DNA of 64,000 nt from Oenococcus kitaharae (GTDB taxonomy: Bacteria > Bacillota > Bacilli > Lactobacillales > Lactobacillaceae), in contig NZ_JANJQP010000001.1 of assembly GCF_025758695.1 (NCBI RefSeq), positions 248,001 to 312,000 on the forward strand, in the 5' to 3' direction. This document shows, one piece after another, positions 10,984 through 19,357 of this stretch. Each line of letters begins with the position of its first letter. The stretch's first letter is position 1. The notes under the pieces are model-generated. The model was given only the letters and a program-made list of their open reading frames with translations, ran no database searches and was not told the DNA's origin. The translations under genes were made by a program, and so were the position numbers.

Positions 10984-11433
10984 ATGAGTTTAACAAGCGA
11001 TATTCAAGCAGCCATCATTACAGCCATGAAAGCCAAGGATAAGGAAACGCTCAGCGTTTTACGAATGACTAAGGCTGCAATTTCAAATAAACAGATCGAA
11101 TTAGGGCATGACCTGTCTGATGACGAGACTTTGGCCGTTCTGGCAAGTGAAGTCAAGTCTAGAAATGATTCAATTACCGATTTTAAAAAGGGCAAACGGC
11201 AGGATTTAGTCGAAAAAACTGAAAATGAAATTAAAGTTCTGGCCAAGTATATGCCTGTACAATTAACTGAGGCAGAATTAGATAATCTTGTTTCTCAAAC
11301 AATTCAACAGCTGAATGCGACTGGTTTGCGAGATATGGGTAAAGTAATGGGCGCCCTTTCAACTAAGACTAAGGGTCGCGCAGACGGTGCTAAAGTTGCA
11401 TCGCTCGTGAAAACAAAATTAGGAGCTCAATGA
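10984..11433 (+). CDS. yqeY: GatB/YqeY domain protein
   Basis: A stand-alone YqeY protein resembling the tail domain of the GatB amidotransferase subunit; it is thought to bind tRNA, but its exact role is not settled. The 149-residue product shows the family features: helical N-terminus MSLTSDIQAAIITAMKAKDK, LRMTKAAISNKQIE, and the C-terminal MGKVMGALSTKTKGRADGAKVASLVK tail. Shine-Dalgarno AGGAGTGAA is adjacent to the ATG. It overlaps phoH by 4 nt. The rpsU-yqeY-phoH-ybeY order is conserved in many Firmicutes. Confidence 0.94.
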   Translation: MSLTSDIQAAIITAMKAKDKETLSVLRMTKAAISNKQIELGHDLSDDETLAVLASEVKSRNDSITDFKKGKRQDLVEKTENEIKVLAKYMPVQLTEAELDNLVSQTIQQLNATGLRDMGKVMGALSTKTKGRADGAKVASLVKTKLGAQ

Positions 11434-12416
11434 GTCAGATAATTAACCGCGAATTTCCTTTAGAAAGTCCCGAACAACTGCAAAGTATCGTCGGCAATCA
11501 AGACAAGTTTCTCACGATTTTAGAAGAGGGCTTTAATGTCGAAATCAGTCAGCGAGCCAATTCAATTATTGTTAAGGGACCAGAGGAACACGTCCAAGCC
11601 GCACAAGACGTGATTTTAGTTTTGGTCAAATTGATAAAACGGCATATTCAGATCGGGCCATCAGATATTGCCAGTGCTATCACTATGCAGAAAAAGGGCA
11701 CTTTGGAGTATTTCACAGAGCTTTATTCGGATACGTTAATTAACGATGCGAGAAATCGTCCGGTCCGTGTCAAAAACATTGGACAGCGTCAGTATATTCA
11801 ATCGATTAAAAAGAATGAGATTACTTTCGGCATCGGACCGGCTGGAACAGGTAAGACCTATCTAGCTGTTGTTATGGCAATTTCATCTTTAAAAAAAGGA
11901 GATGTTGACCGCATCATTATCACGCGTCCAGCTGTTGAGGCGGGGGAATCCTTAGGCTTTTTGCCTGGTGATTTAAAGGAAAAAGTCGATCCCTATCTTC
12001 GCCCGATTTATGATGCTATGGACGCTATCATCGGATCTGAACAAAGCAGCCGTTTATTAGAGAGGGGGATTGTTGAAGTAGCACCCCTAGCCTATATGCG
12101 TGGCCGTACCTTGGACAATGCTTTTATTATTTTGGATGAGGCGCAAAATACGACACCGGCACAAATGAAAATGTTCCTCACGCGGCTCGGATTTAATTCG
12201 CGTATGCTGATTAATGGTGATATCTCACAAATTGATTTGCCTAAGGGGTCAAAACAGTCTGGACTGATTCAGGCTCGTCGGATCTTAGAAGGTGTTAAAT
12301 CAATCGGCATGGTTGAATTTACGCATGATGATGTTGTGCGTCACCCATTGGTAGGATTAATTGTTGATGCCTATGAGCGAGATGAAAAGAGAAGGGAACA
12401 GAAAAAAGATGCTTGA
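11430..12416 (+). CDS. phoH: PhoH-like ATPase (PhoL/YbeZ)
   Basis: A cytosolic P-loop ATPase/helicase-like protein that acts with YbeY in rRNA maturation and ribosome quality control. The 328-residue product has an N-terminal KH-like region (about 20-75), Walker A GPAGTGKT near residue 136, Walker B FIILDEAQN near residue 234, and the RLGFNSRMLINGDISQIDLP signature. It overlaps yqeY at the start (ATGA) and ybeY by 8 nt at the end, strongly suggesting co-translation with its partner. Confidence 0.95.
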   Translation: MSQIINREFPLESPEQLQSIVGNQDKFLTILEEGFNVEISQRANSIIVKGPEEHVQAAQDVILVLVKLIKRHIQIGPSDIASAITMQKKGTLEYFTELYSDTLINDARNRPVRVKNIGQRQYIQSIKKNEITFGIGPAGTGKTYLAVVMAISSLKKGDVDRIIITRPAVEAGESLGFLPGDLKEKVDPYLRPIYDAMDAIIGSEQSSRLLERGIVEVAPLAYMRGRTLDNAFIILDEAQNTTPAQMKMFLTRLGFNSRMLINGDISQIDLPKGSKQSGLIQARRILEGVKSIGMVEFTHDDVVRHPLVGLIVDAYERDEKRREQKKDA

Positions 12417-12870
12417 TGTTGTTGTGCTAGACGACAAACAAGAAGAAGTGAACAATGATGATGCGGCTCTCGTGAAGGATGTTTTGCAGCATGCAGCAGT
12501 CTTTATGAAATTGGATCACGATTATGAGATGTCTGTGAACTTTGTCAACGATGAAGAAATTCACAAAATTAATAAACAATATCGTGATACCGACCGCGCC
12601 ACTGATGTGATCTCTTTTGCTCTAGAAGAGGCGGACCACATTCACATCGAAGGTGTCCCCGAGGAACTTGGCGATCTTTTCATCAGTTTGGATCATGCTA
12701 AACATCAATCAGAAGAATATGGTCACAGTTACAATCGAGAGTTGGCTTATTTGGCGGTACATGGTTTTTTACATCTTTTAGGTTATGATCATACTAAAAG
12801 CCAGGCAGCAGAAGACGAAATGTTCGGTTTACAGGATGCGATTTTAGAGGAATATGGGCTTACAAGATAA
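12409..12870 (+). CDS. ybeY: Endoribonuclease / rRNA maturation factor YbeY
   Basis: A metal-dependent ribonuclease needed for 16S rRNA 3'-end processing. The 153-residue product carries the complete zinc motif HGFLHLLGYDH (His at 119, 123 and 129), plus the family segments INKQYRDTDRATDVISFAL and ELGDLFIS. I chose the ATG at 12409, giving MLDVVVLDD, which overlaps phoH by 8 nt. An in-frame TTG at 12361 would prepend residues encoded inside phoH and is less likely. Unlike several other proteins here, its zinc ligands are intact. Confidence 0.95.
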   Translation: MLDVVVLDDKQEEVNNDDAALVKDVLQHAAVFMKLDHDYEMSVNFVNDEEIHKINKQYRDTDRATDVISFALEEADHIHIEGVPEELGDLFISLDHAKHQSEEYGHSYNRELAYLAVHGFLHLLGYDHTKSQAAEDEMFGLQDAILEEYGLTR

Positions 12871-13291
12871 AAAACCGTTGTGGCCAAACAGAAAAACATA
12901 TCAACGCAACAAGAATTTTTTTGCTGCGCTTTTTAATGCATTTAACGGGATCTGGATTATGCTGAGCCGGGAACGGAATTTTCGTATTCATATCGTGATT
13001 GCACTTGCTGTTTTGTGGATTGGTATTCAGTTTCATCTATCACGTTCAGACTGGCTGTGGGTGACGATTGCCGTCTCTTTTGCGATCATTGCAGAAATTT
13101 TGAATACAATCATTGAGGCAATTGTTGATTTAACTGTAGGCGACCGTTATGATGATCTTGCAAAATTAGCCAAAGATGTCGCAGCAGCTGGTGTTGTGTT
13201 TGCCGTTATCATTGAATTTGCAATCTTGGCTATTATTTTGCAGCCTTATCTCTGGCATTGGCTTGGCATACATAATTTATTTAATTATTAA
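12854..13291 (+). CDS. dgkA: Undecaprenol / diacylglycerol kinase, DgkA family
   Basis: A small trimeric membrane kinase; in Firmicutes this family mainly phosphorylates undecaprenol to recycle the wall lipid carrier. The 145-residue product has a short basic N-terminus, three hydrophobic helices and the catalytic signature AEILNTIIEAIVDLTV followed by LAKLAKDVAAAGV. The start overlaps the end of ybeY by 17 nt, with GAGGAAT as the Shine-Dalgarno inside ybeY. The cytidine deaminase gene often found between dgkA and era is absent here. Confidence 0.94.
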   Translation: MGLQDKKPLWPNRKTYQRNKNFFAALFNAFNGIWIMLSRERNFRIHIVIALAVLWIGIQFHLSRSDWLWVTIAVSFAIIAEILNTIIEAIVDLTVGDRYDDLAKLAKDVAAAGVVFAVIIEFAILAIILQPYLWHWLGIHNLFNY

Positions 13292-14221
13292 ATGGAGACT
13301 AATTTGGAAAAAGACTTTAAATCTGGCTTTGTGGCAATTATCGGCAGACCGAATGTCGGCAAATCAACGTTAATAAATTATATCGTTGGACAAAAGATTG
13401 CCATTATTTCAAGCAAGGCACAAACGACACGCAATAAAATAGCCGGCATTTATACAACCGACAGTGCTCAAGTTGTATTTTTGGATACACCAGGTATTCA
13501 TAAGCCGCATAACAGCCTAGACCAGTATATGGAGAAGGCAAGTCTTGGTGCGCTGAACGAGGCTGATGCGGTTTTGTTTGTGGTAGACGCGTCTGAGAAA
13601 CGCGGTCTTGGCGATGACTTTATTATTAATCGTTTAAAACAAATTAAGAACACACCGATTTACTTATTGGTCAATAAAATCGACCTCATCAAGAATAAGA
13701 ATGATCTGTTTAACACGATTAACAGCTACAACGTTAATGCGATCGATTGGTCAGAAGTCTATCCTATTTCGGCTTTATCCGGCGAACAGGTTCCGGATTT
13801 GGTTGAAAATATTATTAGCAAATTGAATCCCGGACCACAGTATTTTGATAAAGACCAAGTCACTGATCATCCGGAAAGGTTTTTAGTTTCAGAATTAATC
13901 CGAGAAAAAATTCTGCAGCTCACAGAACAAGAAGTCCCTCATTCAATTGCGGTTGTGATTGATTCGATGAAAAAAGATGGTGAAAATGCCAAACTGCACA
14001 TTCAAGCTTCAATTATTGTTGAACGTGCTTCGCAAAAGAATATTATTATCGGCAAGCAGGGACGCATGATTAAAAGAATTGGTCAACTTGCTAGAAAAGA
14101 TATCGAATTATTGCTTGGTGATAAAGTTTATCTGGAAACTTGGGTTAAAGTCGAACCCCGTTGGCGCGAACGGCCACAAGCACTACAGGAACTGGGCTAT
14201 AATTCCAAACAAGACAACTAA
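13292..14221 (+). CDS. era: GTPase Era
   Basis: Essential Ras-like GTPase that binds 16S rRNA and checks 30S assembly. The 309-residue product has G1 GRPNVGKS (18-25), G3 DTPGIHKP, G4 NKID and a C-terminal KH domain with [14 protein letters not shown] and the ending [15 protein letters not shown]. Two starts are possible: the ATG at 13292, directly after the dgkA stop with no Shine-Dalgarno but a TTTAAT hexamer 6 nt before it, and a TTG at 13304 with GGAG six nt upstream. The function is certain, the start less so. It overlaps recO by one base. Confidence 0.96.
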   Translation: METNLEKDFKSGFVAIIGRPNVGKSTLINYIVGQKIAIISSKAQTTRNKIAGIYTTDSAQVVFLDTPGIHKPHNSLDQYMEKASLGALNEADAVLFVVDASEKRGLGDDFIINRLKQIKNTPIYLLVNKIDLIKNKNDLFNTINSYNVNAIDWSEVYPISALSGEQVPDLVENIISKLNPGPQYFDKDQVTDHPERFLVSELIREKILQLTEQEVPHSIAVVIDSMKKDGENAKLHIQASIIVERASQKNIIIGKQGRMIKRIGQLARKDIELLLGDKVYLETWVKVEPRWRERPQALQELGYNSKQDN

Positions 14222-14991
14222 TGGATGATAGATTTTCCGGCATCGTTATTGGCGTGCGCGACTATTCGGAAAATGATTCGCTCATCAGAATCATCAGTCC
14301 AGGGATCGGTATCAATACCTATCTCTGCCGCGGCAGCAAAAAAGCCAAGAGCCAAATGAAAATTGTGACTCAACTTTTTGCGCACGGTGTTTTTTTTGGC
14401 AGATTACCCAAAAATAAGGGTCTTGGTTACTTAAACTCGATTGATCAAGCCGGTTTGTACCAACAGATTTCATTAGATATTCTTTTAAACGCCTATGCCA
14501 GCCATATTGCCGAACTGCTGACGGCTGCTTTTGAGGAGCACGTTCCAATTGATCATTGGTACCAAATGCTCGTCGCCGGTCTTGAAAAGATTAATTCAGG
14601 TTTGGATCCTCAAATCATGGCTAATATTTTTGAAATTCAATTGTTGACTGTTTTTGGCGTTCAACCCAATCTGGTTGATGACCCAATTGATCATACTCGA
14701 CAAGGTGAATTCGACTTCTCAGAAAAATATAATGGCATATTGGCCAAACAGCATTTTGCTATGGATGAGCATCGTTTGCACGCCGATCCAGCTGCTATTT
14801 ACTATCTAAGGCTGTTTTCTCGTTTAGACCTTGAAAAAATCCATTCAATCAAAGTTTCGGACAAGATTAAGCGTAGCCTGCAGCGTGTGATTAATTTAAT
14901 TTATGATCGTCAAATCGGCTTGAAAACACGGGCTCGCAGTTTTATCGAACAAATGAACGGCTTAGAGATTAAACGCACAAACAATGACTGA
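14221..14991 (+). CDS. recO: DNA repair protein RecO (zinc-less form)
   Basis: RecO loads RecA on SSB-coated DNA together with RecR/RecF. The 256-residue product has the N-terminal OB fold ([17 protein letters not shown]) and the helical C-terminal domain. In many Firmicutes the C-terminal domain carries two CxxC pairs; here the corresponding stretch (about residues 146-185, [20 protein letters not shown] then ILAKQHF) contains no cysteine, so the zinc site is absent. The start overlaps the era stop (TAATG), matching the usual era-recO order. Function is confident from position and fold, though divergence is strong. Confidence 0.92.
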   Translation: MDDRFSGIVIGVRDYSENDSLIRIISPGIGINTYLCRGSKKAKSQMKIVTQLFAHGVFFGRLPKNKGLGYLNSIDQAGLYQQISLDILLNAYASHIAELLTAAFEEHVPIDHWYQMLVAGLEKINSGLDPQIMANIFEIQLLTVFGVQPNLVDDPIDHTRQGEFDFSEKYNGILAKQHFAMDEHRLHADPAAIYYLRLFSRLDLEKIHSIKVSDKIKRSLQRVINLIYDRQIGLKTRARSFIEQMNGLEIKRTNND

Positions 14992-15028
14992 ACTGATACA
15001 ATAATCTGAAAATGAAGGGGATTTTTAT

Positions 15029-16189
15029 ATGGTTTTAGCAGATTCAAAAAAAATTGAGATTTTTCAAAAAATTGTTCAGTTCAAAACGGATAACAGAAAC
15101 GAAGCAGCTGTGGCTTCCTACATTAGCGACTTATTTTCAGGCTATGATAATGTCCAAAGTCATTTTATCCAGGCTGATACAGGCAGAAAGTCATTGGTTT
15201 TGACGATTAAAGGTAAAAAACCCGGCAACAAGGTACTGGCATTTTCTGGCCACGAGGATACGGTCTCGGCTGGTGATTTGTCGACTTGGACACATGACCC
15301 ATTTAAGGCTGAAATTCAGGAGAATATCTTGTATGGCCGTGGTGCCGATGATATGAAAGGTGGATTGTCGGCATTGACATCTGCTGCTTTATCGATTGTC
15401 AAAGCAGGTTCGAATTTTAGCGGCAGCCTTAAATTAATCGGGACAGTTGGTGAGGAGACTAGCGAAATTGGTGCCAAACAAGTCACGCAAAGCGGTGCCT
15501 TAGATGATGTGACGGCTTTAATTCTCGGTGAACCGCGTAAGGAATTTCAGATCGGCTACACAAACAAGGGCGTGATCGATTATCGTGTCTTTGCCACTGG
15601 AAAAAGCGCTCATTCTTCCAGACCTGAAAATGGCATCAATGCCATTAACGCTTTACGCCAAGTAATGGATCGATTCGATACATACTTTAAGAGTTTGACA
15701 CAAAAAAATGAGATTTTAGGTTCATTTACAAATGCCTTTACAACGATCGAAGGTGGCAAACAGTTGAACCAGATTCCTGATTCTGCTGTTCTAGGCGGCA
15801 ATATGCGGACAATTCCTGAAGTCAGCAATGATGAGATTATTCAGTCACTAGACAAAATTATCGACCAGTTGAATCAGACTTCAGCTGCAAAGCTGAAATT
15901 AGAAATTGTTTTTCCGGAACTGCCTTTGCCGGTTCAGAAGGTAAGTGATTTTACACGTTTAGCTCAAAAAGCGATTCGGGAAATCAGCGGTTTTCCTGGG
16001 AGTTTGGTAGCTGGTTCGGGTGCTAATGAAGCCTCTGAATACATCAAGGGAAATGCCAAATTCCCAATTTTGATTTTCGGTCCGGAATCCGATGATTGTG
16101 CCCATGCTGTTGATGAGCATTTGGATTTGAAAGTTTATCTCCAGGCGGCTGCCATATATGAAAAAATCGCTTTAGATTATTTGCAATAA
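15029..16189 (+). CDS. M20 family peptidase / deacylase (ArgE/DapE-like)
   Basis: A dinuclear zinc amidohydrolase of the ArgE/DapE/ACY1 family. Metal ligands are visible: His75 and Asp77 in SGHEDTV, the bridging Asp in RGADDMKGG near 108, the catalytic Glu pair in VGEETSEIG, and the late His in the C-terminal stretch. The dimerisation domain contains GKSAHSSRPENGINA. With 386 residues it resembles the proteins often annotated dapE in lactic acid bacteria; substrate specificity cannot be read from sequence, and a peptidase role is equally possible. Shine-Dalgarno GAAGGGGAT precedes the ATG. It is inserted, with the next gene, between recO and glyQ. Confidence 0.88.
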   Translation: MVLADSKKIEIFQKIVQFKTDNRNEAAVASYISDLFSGYDNVQSHFIQADTGRKSLVLTIKGKKPGNKVLAFSGHEDTVSAGDLSTWTHDPFKAEIQENILYGRGADDMKGGLSALTSAALSIVKAGSNFSGSLKLIGTVGEETSEIGAKQVTQSGALDDVTALILGEPRKEFQIGYTNKGVIDYRVFATGKSAHSSRPENGINAINALRQVMDRFDTYFKSLTQKNEILGSFTNAFTTIEGGKQLNQIPDSAVLGGNMRTIPEVSNDEIIQSLDKIIDQLNQTSAAKLKLEIVFPELPLPVQKVSDFTRLAQKAIREISGFPGSLVAGSGANEASEYIKGNAKFPILIFGPESDDCAHAVDEHLDLKVYLQAAAIYEKIALDYLQ

Positions 16190-16229
16190 GACACTGCAGA
16201 AGCCATGAAAGAACGGCCCTTAAAGAATC

Positions 16230-16270
16230 AAAAAGCCCACAATCCGTTCATCACAGATCATGGGCTTTTT
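16230..16270. terminator. Bidirectional terminator between the M20 peptidase and the iminopeptidase
   Basis: Inverted repeat AAAAAGCCCA (16230-16239) and TGGGCTTTTT (16261-16270), 10 bp perfect, with T-runs on both strands. It sits between two convergent genes and can serve both. Confidence 0.85.
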
Positions 16271-16277
16271 CAATAAT

Positions 16278-17156
16278 CTAATCGTGCGCTTTTAACCAAT
16301 TATCCAGCACAGAAATAAATTCATCGTGCTGATCCAATAATGCTAAGTGACGGCTGTTTGCAAACAAATGCCACTTCGCTCCGGGAATATGGTCGTAAAC
16401 AGACTTAGCAATCAGTGGCGTGCACAAATCATCTGTTCCATTTGTGACTAGTACTGGTACGTGAATTTTATGCAAGTCATCGGTCACATCATAGTCGCTG
16501 ATAGTGCCGTTTTCCGTAAATTCGTTGGGACCTTCAGCAATCAGGCTGGCACGTTTCCCGTTAGTTTTTCGGCGGAGCGGTTCCGGTGAATTTTCATCCG
16601 GGTCATCCCAACAATAACGTTCCATGTAACGTTCGTTGGCAGCCAGATATTTTGGCCCAGAAAAGTTACCAGTCCGTTCGGCTTGGGCAATCGCTTGGCG
16701 GTCTTCGTAGCTCAAGTAGGAAATTAACCTATGTTGTTCTTGCGTCCAAAGTTTGATAGAAGCTGGCGAGCCATCAATCATGACACTCTTGACGCCAGTC
16801 TGGTCGTACTGAGTGAGGTAGAGCATTTCCAGCATCCCGCCCCAGGATTGCCCCAGCATATGTAATTCATCTAGATGTAGGTATTTGCGCAGGGCAATCA
16901 GTTCTTGGACCCATGTCTCTTTGACATAGAGGGATTCGTCCTCCGGCAATGAAGACTTGCCGCAGCCGACTTGGTCGTACATGATCAGTTGCCGGTCACT
17001 AGTTTCAGCGTAGTCGTCCAGCAGTTCGAAATAGTTATGCGAGGACCCGGGGCCGCCGTGAATCAGCAGCAAGGGTGCCTTACCCTTGGCTTCACCAACG
17101 ATACGATAATAGGTCTTAAACCCGCGAAAGGGCATGTACCCTTCTTCAATTTTCAT
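16278..17156 (-). CDS. pip: Proline iminopeptidase, alpha/beta hydrolase S33 family
   Basis: Cytosolic serine peptidase that removes N-terminal proline from peptides, part of the proteolytic system of lactic acid bacteria. The 292-residue product has the oxyanion motif HGGPG (33-37), the nucleophile Ser104 in GQSWGG, the acid in TNGTDDLCTP and the His in NSRHLALLD. The start at 17156 has a strong Shine-Dalgarno (AAGGGAGGA) 8 nt upstream; an ATG at 17192 would add 12 unconserved residues and lacks a good site. It points against all its neighbours and lies between recO and the glyQ operon. Confidence 0.93.
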   Translation of the reverse strand: MKIEEGYMPFRGFKTYYRIVGEAKGKAPLLLIHGGPGSSHNYFELLDDYAETSDRQLIMYDQVGCGKSSLPEDESLYVKETWVQELIALRKYLHLDELHMLGQSWGGMLEMLYLTQYDQTGVKSVMIDGSPASIKLWTQEQHRLISYLSYEDRQAIAQAERTGNFSGPKYLAANERYMERYCWDDPDENSPEPLRRKTNGKRASLIAEGPNEFTENGTISDYDVTDDLHKIHVPVLVTNGTDDLCTPLIAKSVYDHIPGAKWHLFANSRHLALLDQHDEFISVLDNWLKAHD

Positions 17157-17198
17157 GAAATCAATCCTCCCTTGATCAAAATGTCGTTTCATGTTTGA

Positions 17199-17378
17199 CT
17201 CTACGCTTCCAAGCGCGTCAAACCAAGACTAGAACACGGGATAATCTTGTTTTTCGCCATCAAGGTTCAAACGGGAGATGTTGCAGACCTAGCTGCCTAC
17301 TACATTCATAAAAACGATGTCAATAAATTGGCTGTAGGGCTTATTAGGCTGCTATTCACCATTGTTTTAATTTTTTGA
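17199..17378 (+). pseudogene. Possible gene remnant upstream of the glyQ T-box
   Basis: An open frame of 59 codons with no ATG; the only plausible start is a TTG at 17247 without a Shine-Dalgarno. The translation includes FFAIKVQTGDVADLAAYYIH and ends in a hydrophobic stretch (LIRLLFTIVLIF), which looks like real but truncated protein rather than random sequence. I do not recognise the family. The glyQ promoter lies inside its last codons. Alternatives: a short membrane peptide, or chance. Confidence 0.2.
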
Positions 17379-17390
17379 AAATAGTATTAT
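17362..17390 (+). promoter_or_regulatory. Promoter of the glyQ operon
   Basis: -35 TTGTTT (17362-17367) and -10 TATTAT (17385-17390), with a 17-nt spacer. It places transcription start near 17397, just before the T-box leader, giving a leader of about 187 nt. Confidence 0.6.
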
Positions 17391-17396
17391 TTGTTT

Positions 17397-17540
17397 GTAT
17401 TCAAACATGTGTTGAGGCATTGTGGCGATTGTTGAGTGTGTTTGGAAGTAAAGTGTCGTCATTTTTGGCGGAAGTCAGGTGGAACCGCGTGCAAGCGTCC
17501 TGGCAGCATCAATGTGCTGTCGGGATTTTTTTTGTTTTCA
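17397..17540 (+). promoter_or_regulatory. T-box leader (glycine) with attenuator before glyQ
   Basis: The T-box core AGGTGGAACCGCG is at 17477-17489; its UGGA (17480-17483) would pair with an NCCA end whose discriminator is U, as in tRNA-Gly. GTCAGG (17474-17479) can pair with CCTGGC (17499-17504) as antiterminator. The same CCTGGC forms part of the competing terminator, an 11-bp stem 17498-17508/17515-17525 followed by eight T. Upstream, a 9-bp helix (17402-17410 with 17436-17444) closes a 25-nt loop with two GGC triplets, the only Stem I candidate I could find after the promoter. Uncharged tRNA-Gly should turn on glyQ and its two downstream genes. Confidence 0.88.
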
Positions 17541-17583
17541 AAGTCAGCCGCTGGCATCATAATTGAACGAGGAGTAATCGTTA

Positions 17584-18558
17584 ATGACAAAAAAATTATC
17601 AATGCAGGATGTAATTCTCACACTTCAAGGATATTGGGCAAGTCAAGGCGCAAACCTCATGCAGGCTTATGATAATGAAGTTGGTGCAGGGACACAAAGC
17701 CCCTATACATTTTTAAGGGCAAACGGGCCGGAGCCTTGGCACGCTGCCTATGTACAGCCTTCGAGACGTCCTGCTGATGGCCGGTATGGCCAAAATCCTA
17801 ATCGCTTATTTCAGCATCACCAATTTCAAGTCGTGATGAAACCTTCTCCGGAAAATATCCAAGAGCTTTATTTACAAAGCCTGGAAAAATTAACGATCAA
17901 TCCTTTGGAGCATGATATTCGTTTTGTTGAGGATAACTGGGAAAATCCGTCTATGGGTGCTGCAGGAATCGGTTGGGAAGTTTGGCTCGATGGCCAAGAA
18001 GTCAGCCAATTTACCTATTTTCAGCAGGTCGGGTCAATTCCCGTGGACTCAGTGACAGCTGAAATTACTTATGGCTTGGAAAGGCTGGTCTCATACATTC
18101 AGGACGTCCCATCTGTTTATGATTTGGAATGGGGAAACGGTGTTTTGTATGGCGATATTTTTAAAGAACCGGAATATGAACATTCAGTTTATTCCTTTGA
18201 ACAGTCTGATGAAAAAATGCTGCTGACAAATTTTGATCAATTCGAAAAAGAGGCTAAACGCCTGTTGGACTTGGGACTAGTTCATCCGGCTTATGACTAT
18301 ATTTTAAAGTGCAGTCATACGTTTAATCTGCTTGATGCCAGAGGGGCTATTTCCGTTACCGAAAGGGCCAGTTACCTGCACCGAATCCGCAGCATGGCCC
18401 ACAGTGTTGCCAATGAATTTATTTTGGCACGGGCTAAGCTGTCTTTTCCACTGTTAAAAGATCAGGATTTGAGAGAAAAGTACATCGGTAAAAAGGGTAT
18501 TTATACAAAAAAGTTAGCCAAAAGAGCCAGTCAGGAGCAGCGCCATGGTGGAAAATGA
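17584..18558 (+). CDS. glyQ: Glycyl-tRNA synthetase alpha subunit
   Basis: Catalytic subunit of the tetrameric alpha2beta2 GlyRS. The 324-residue product matches the family over its first ~290 residues ([73 protein letters not shown]). A lysine-rich tail of roughly 30 residues ([16 protein letters not shown]...) extends beyond the usual end. Shine-Dalgarno CGAGGAG lies 9 nt before the ATG. It overlaps the next gene by 14 nt and is controlled by the T-box leader. Confidence 0.97.
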   Translation: MTKKLSMQDVILTLQGYWASQGANLMQAYDNEVGAGTQSPYTFLRANGPEPWHAAYVQPSRRPADGRYGQNPNRLFQHHQFQVVMKPSPENIQELYLQSLEKLTINPLEHDIRFVEDNWENPSMGAAGIGWEVWLDGQEVSQFTYFQQVGSIPVDSVTAEITYGLERLVSYIQDVPSVYDLEWGNGVLYGDIFKEPEYEHSVYSFEQSDEKMLLTNFDQFEKEAKRLLDLGLVHPAYDYILKCSHTFNLLDARGAISVTERASYLHRIRSMAHSVANEFILARAKLSFPLLKDQDLREKYIGKKGIYTKKLAKRASQEQRHGGK

Positions 18559-19354
18559 GAGTCGTTTCAGTGCTGAACAATTAGCTGCGCTTATCAGGCA
18601 TAATGTTGATCATCCGTCCAAACAGGATTGGTTTACTAAACAAGATCTATTAGCTGCCTTGCTGTTCGGCCATTTCTTTTTGGAAGTTAATTTTCGATAT
18701 AAAACGGCTGCTGGAAGAAGTTATTTGCTGCTTTTTACAAGTGAGCAGCTTGCCAAACGCGTTTTAAAGGATGATTTTAACCTGAATTTCCCGCTTACTA
18801 AAGAATTAATGCTTGATCAGGCAATTCAGATTGTCAAAAACGAAGGTTTGAACGGTATCATTTTTGATCACACGCTGATTGATTACAGTCTAACAGCAGA
18901 GGATTACGAAACGTCTATCCTGCCAAGGGCGGACTTATTGGAAAAAAGTCTCCACAACGACGCCATTTTAAAGCAGCTTGGTATTAATGACGGTACGGCT
19001 TTGACGGAAAACGCGATTAATCGTTTAAGTTTTATTGTTCCTGGGCATCTTTTTGAAGAACAGGAGCAGGAGCACCATTCATACCTCACTTTGCACAATG
19101 GTGCAGATGAGAGCAATTGGATTCCGGTTTTCACTGATTTGGCTAAATTAAAAGAGTGGTCGCAAGAGCCCTTTGCCAAACATTTTTATGATCCCGACAT
19201 TACCGTTTTTGCCTTAACAAAACATGACTTGCTTCAATCAGAAAAAATAGGTGATTTTTATTTAGATGACCATATCGCGGCTAATGGCATTGTGATTGAC
19301 GCGCCAATCCGTGCCCAGATGGGTCAAATTGTGCAGCTTAAGGAGGAAGAATAA
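18545..19354 (+). CDS. SseB-like protein (probable tandem SseB domains) inside the glyQS operon
   Basis: The 269-residue soluble protein looks like two divergent copies of one domain. Repeat 1 (about 32-120) has [14 protein letters not shown] and then [11 protein letters not shown]. Repeat 2 (about 180-265) has [14 protein letters not shown] and then [12 protein letters not shown]. The pairing of an edge strand xxPVFTDxxxLxxW with a later GIVIDxP strand is the SseB N-terminal pattern (Enhanced serine sensitivity protein B family). That assignment is my inference. SseB proteins have no firmly known enzyme activity. The gene overlaps glyQ by 14 nt, has Shine-Dalgarno CAGGAG, and ends 3 nt before glyS, so it is under the glycine T-box. 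GlyQ and GlyS are normally adjacent. Confidence 0.6.
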   Translation: MVENESRFSAEQLAALIRHNVDHPSKQDWFTKQDLLAALLFGHFFLEVNFRYKTAAGRSYLLLFTSEQLAKRVLKDDFNLNFPLTKELMLDQAIQIVKNEGLNGIIFDHTLIDYSLTAEDYETSILPRADLLEKSLHNDAILKQLGINDGTALTENAINRLSFIVPGHLFEEQEQEHHSYLTLHNGADESNWIPVFTDLAKLKEWSQEPFAKHFYDPDITVFALTKHDLLQSEKIGDFYLDDHIAANGIVIDAPIRAQMGQIVQLKEEE

Positions 19355-19357
19355 ACA

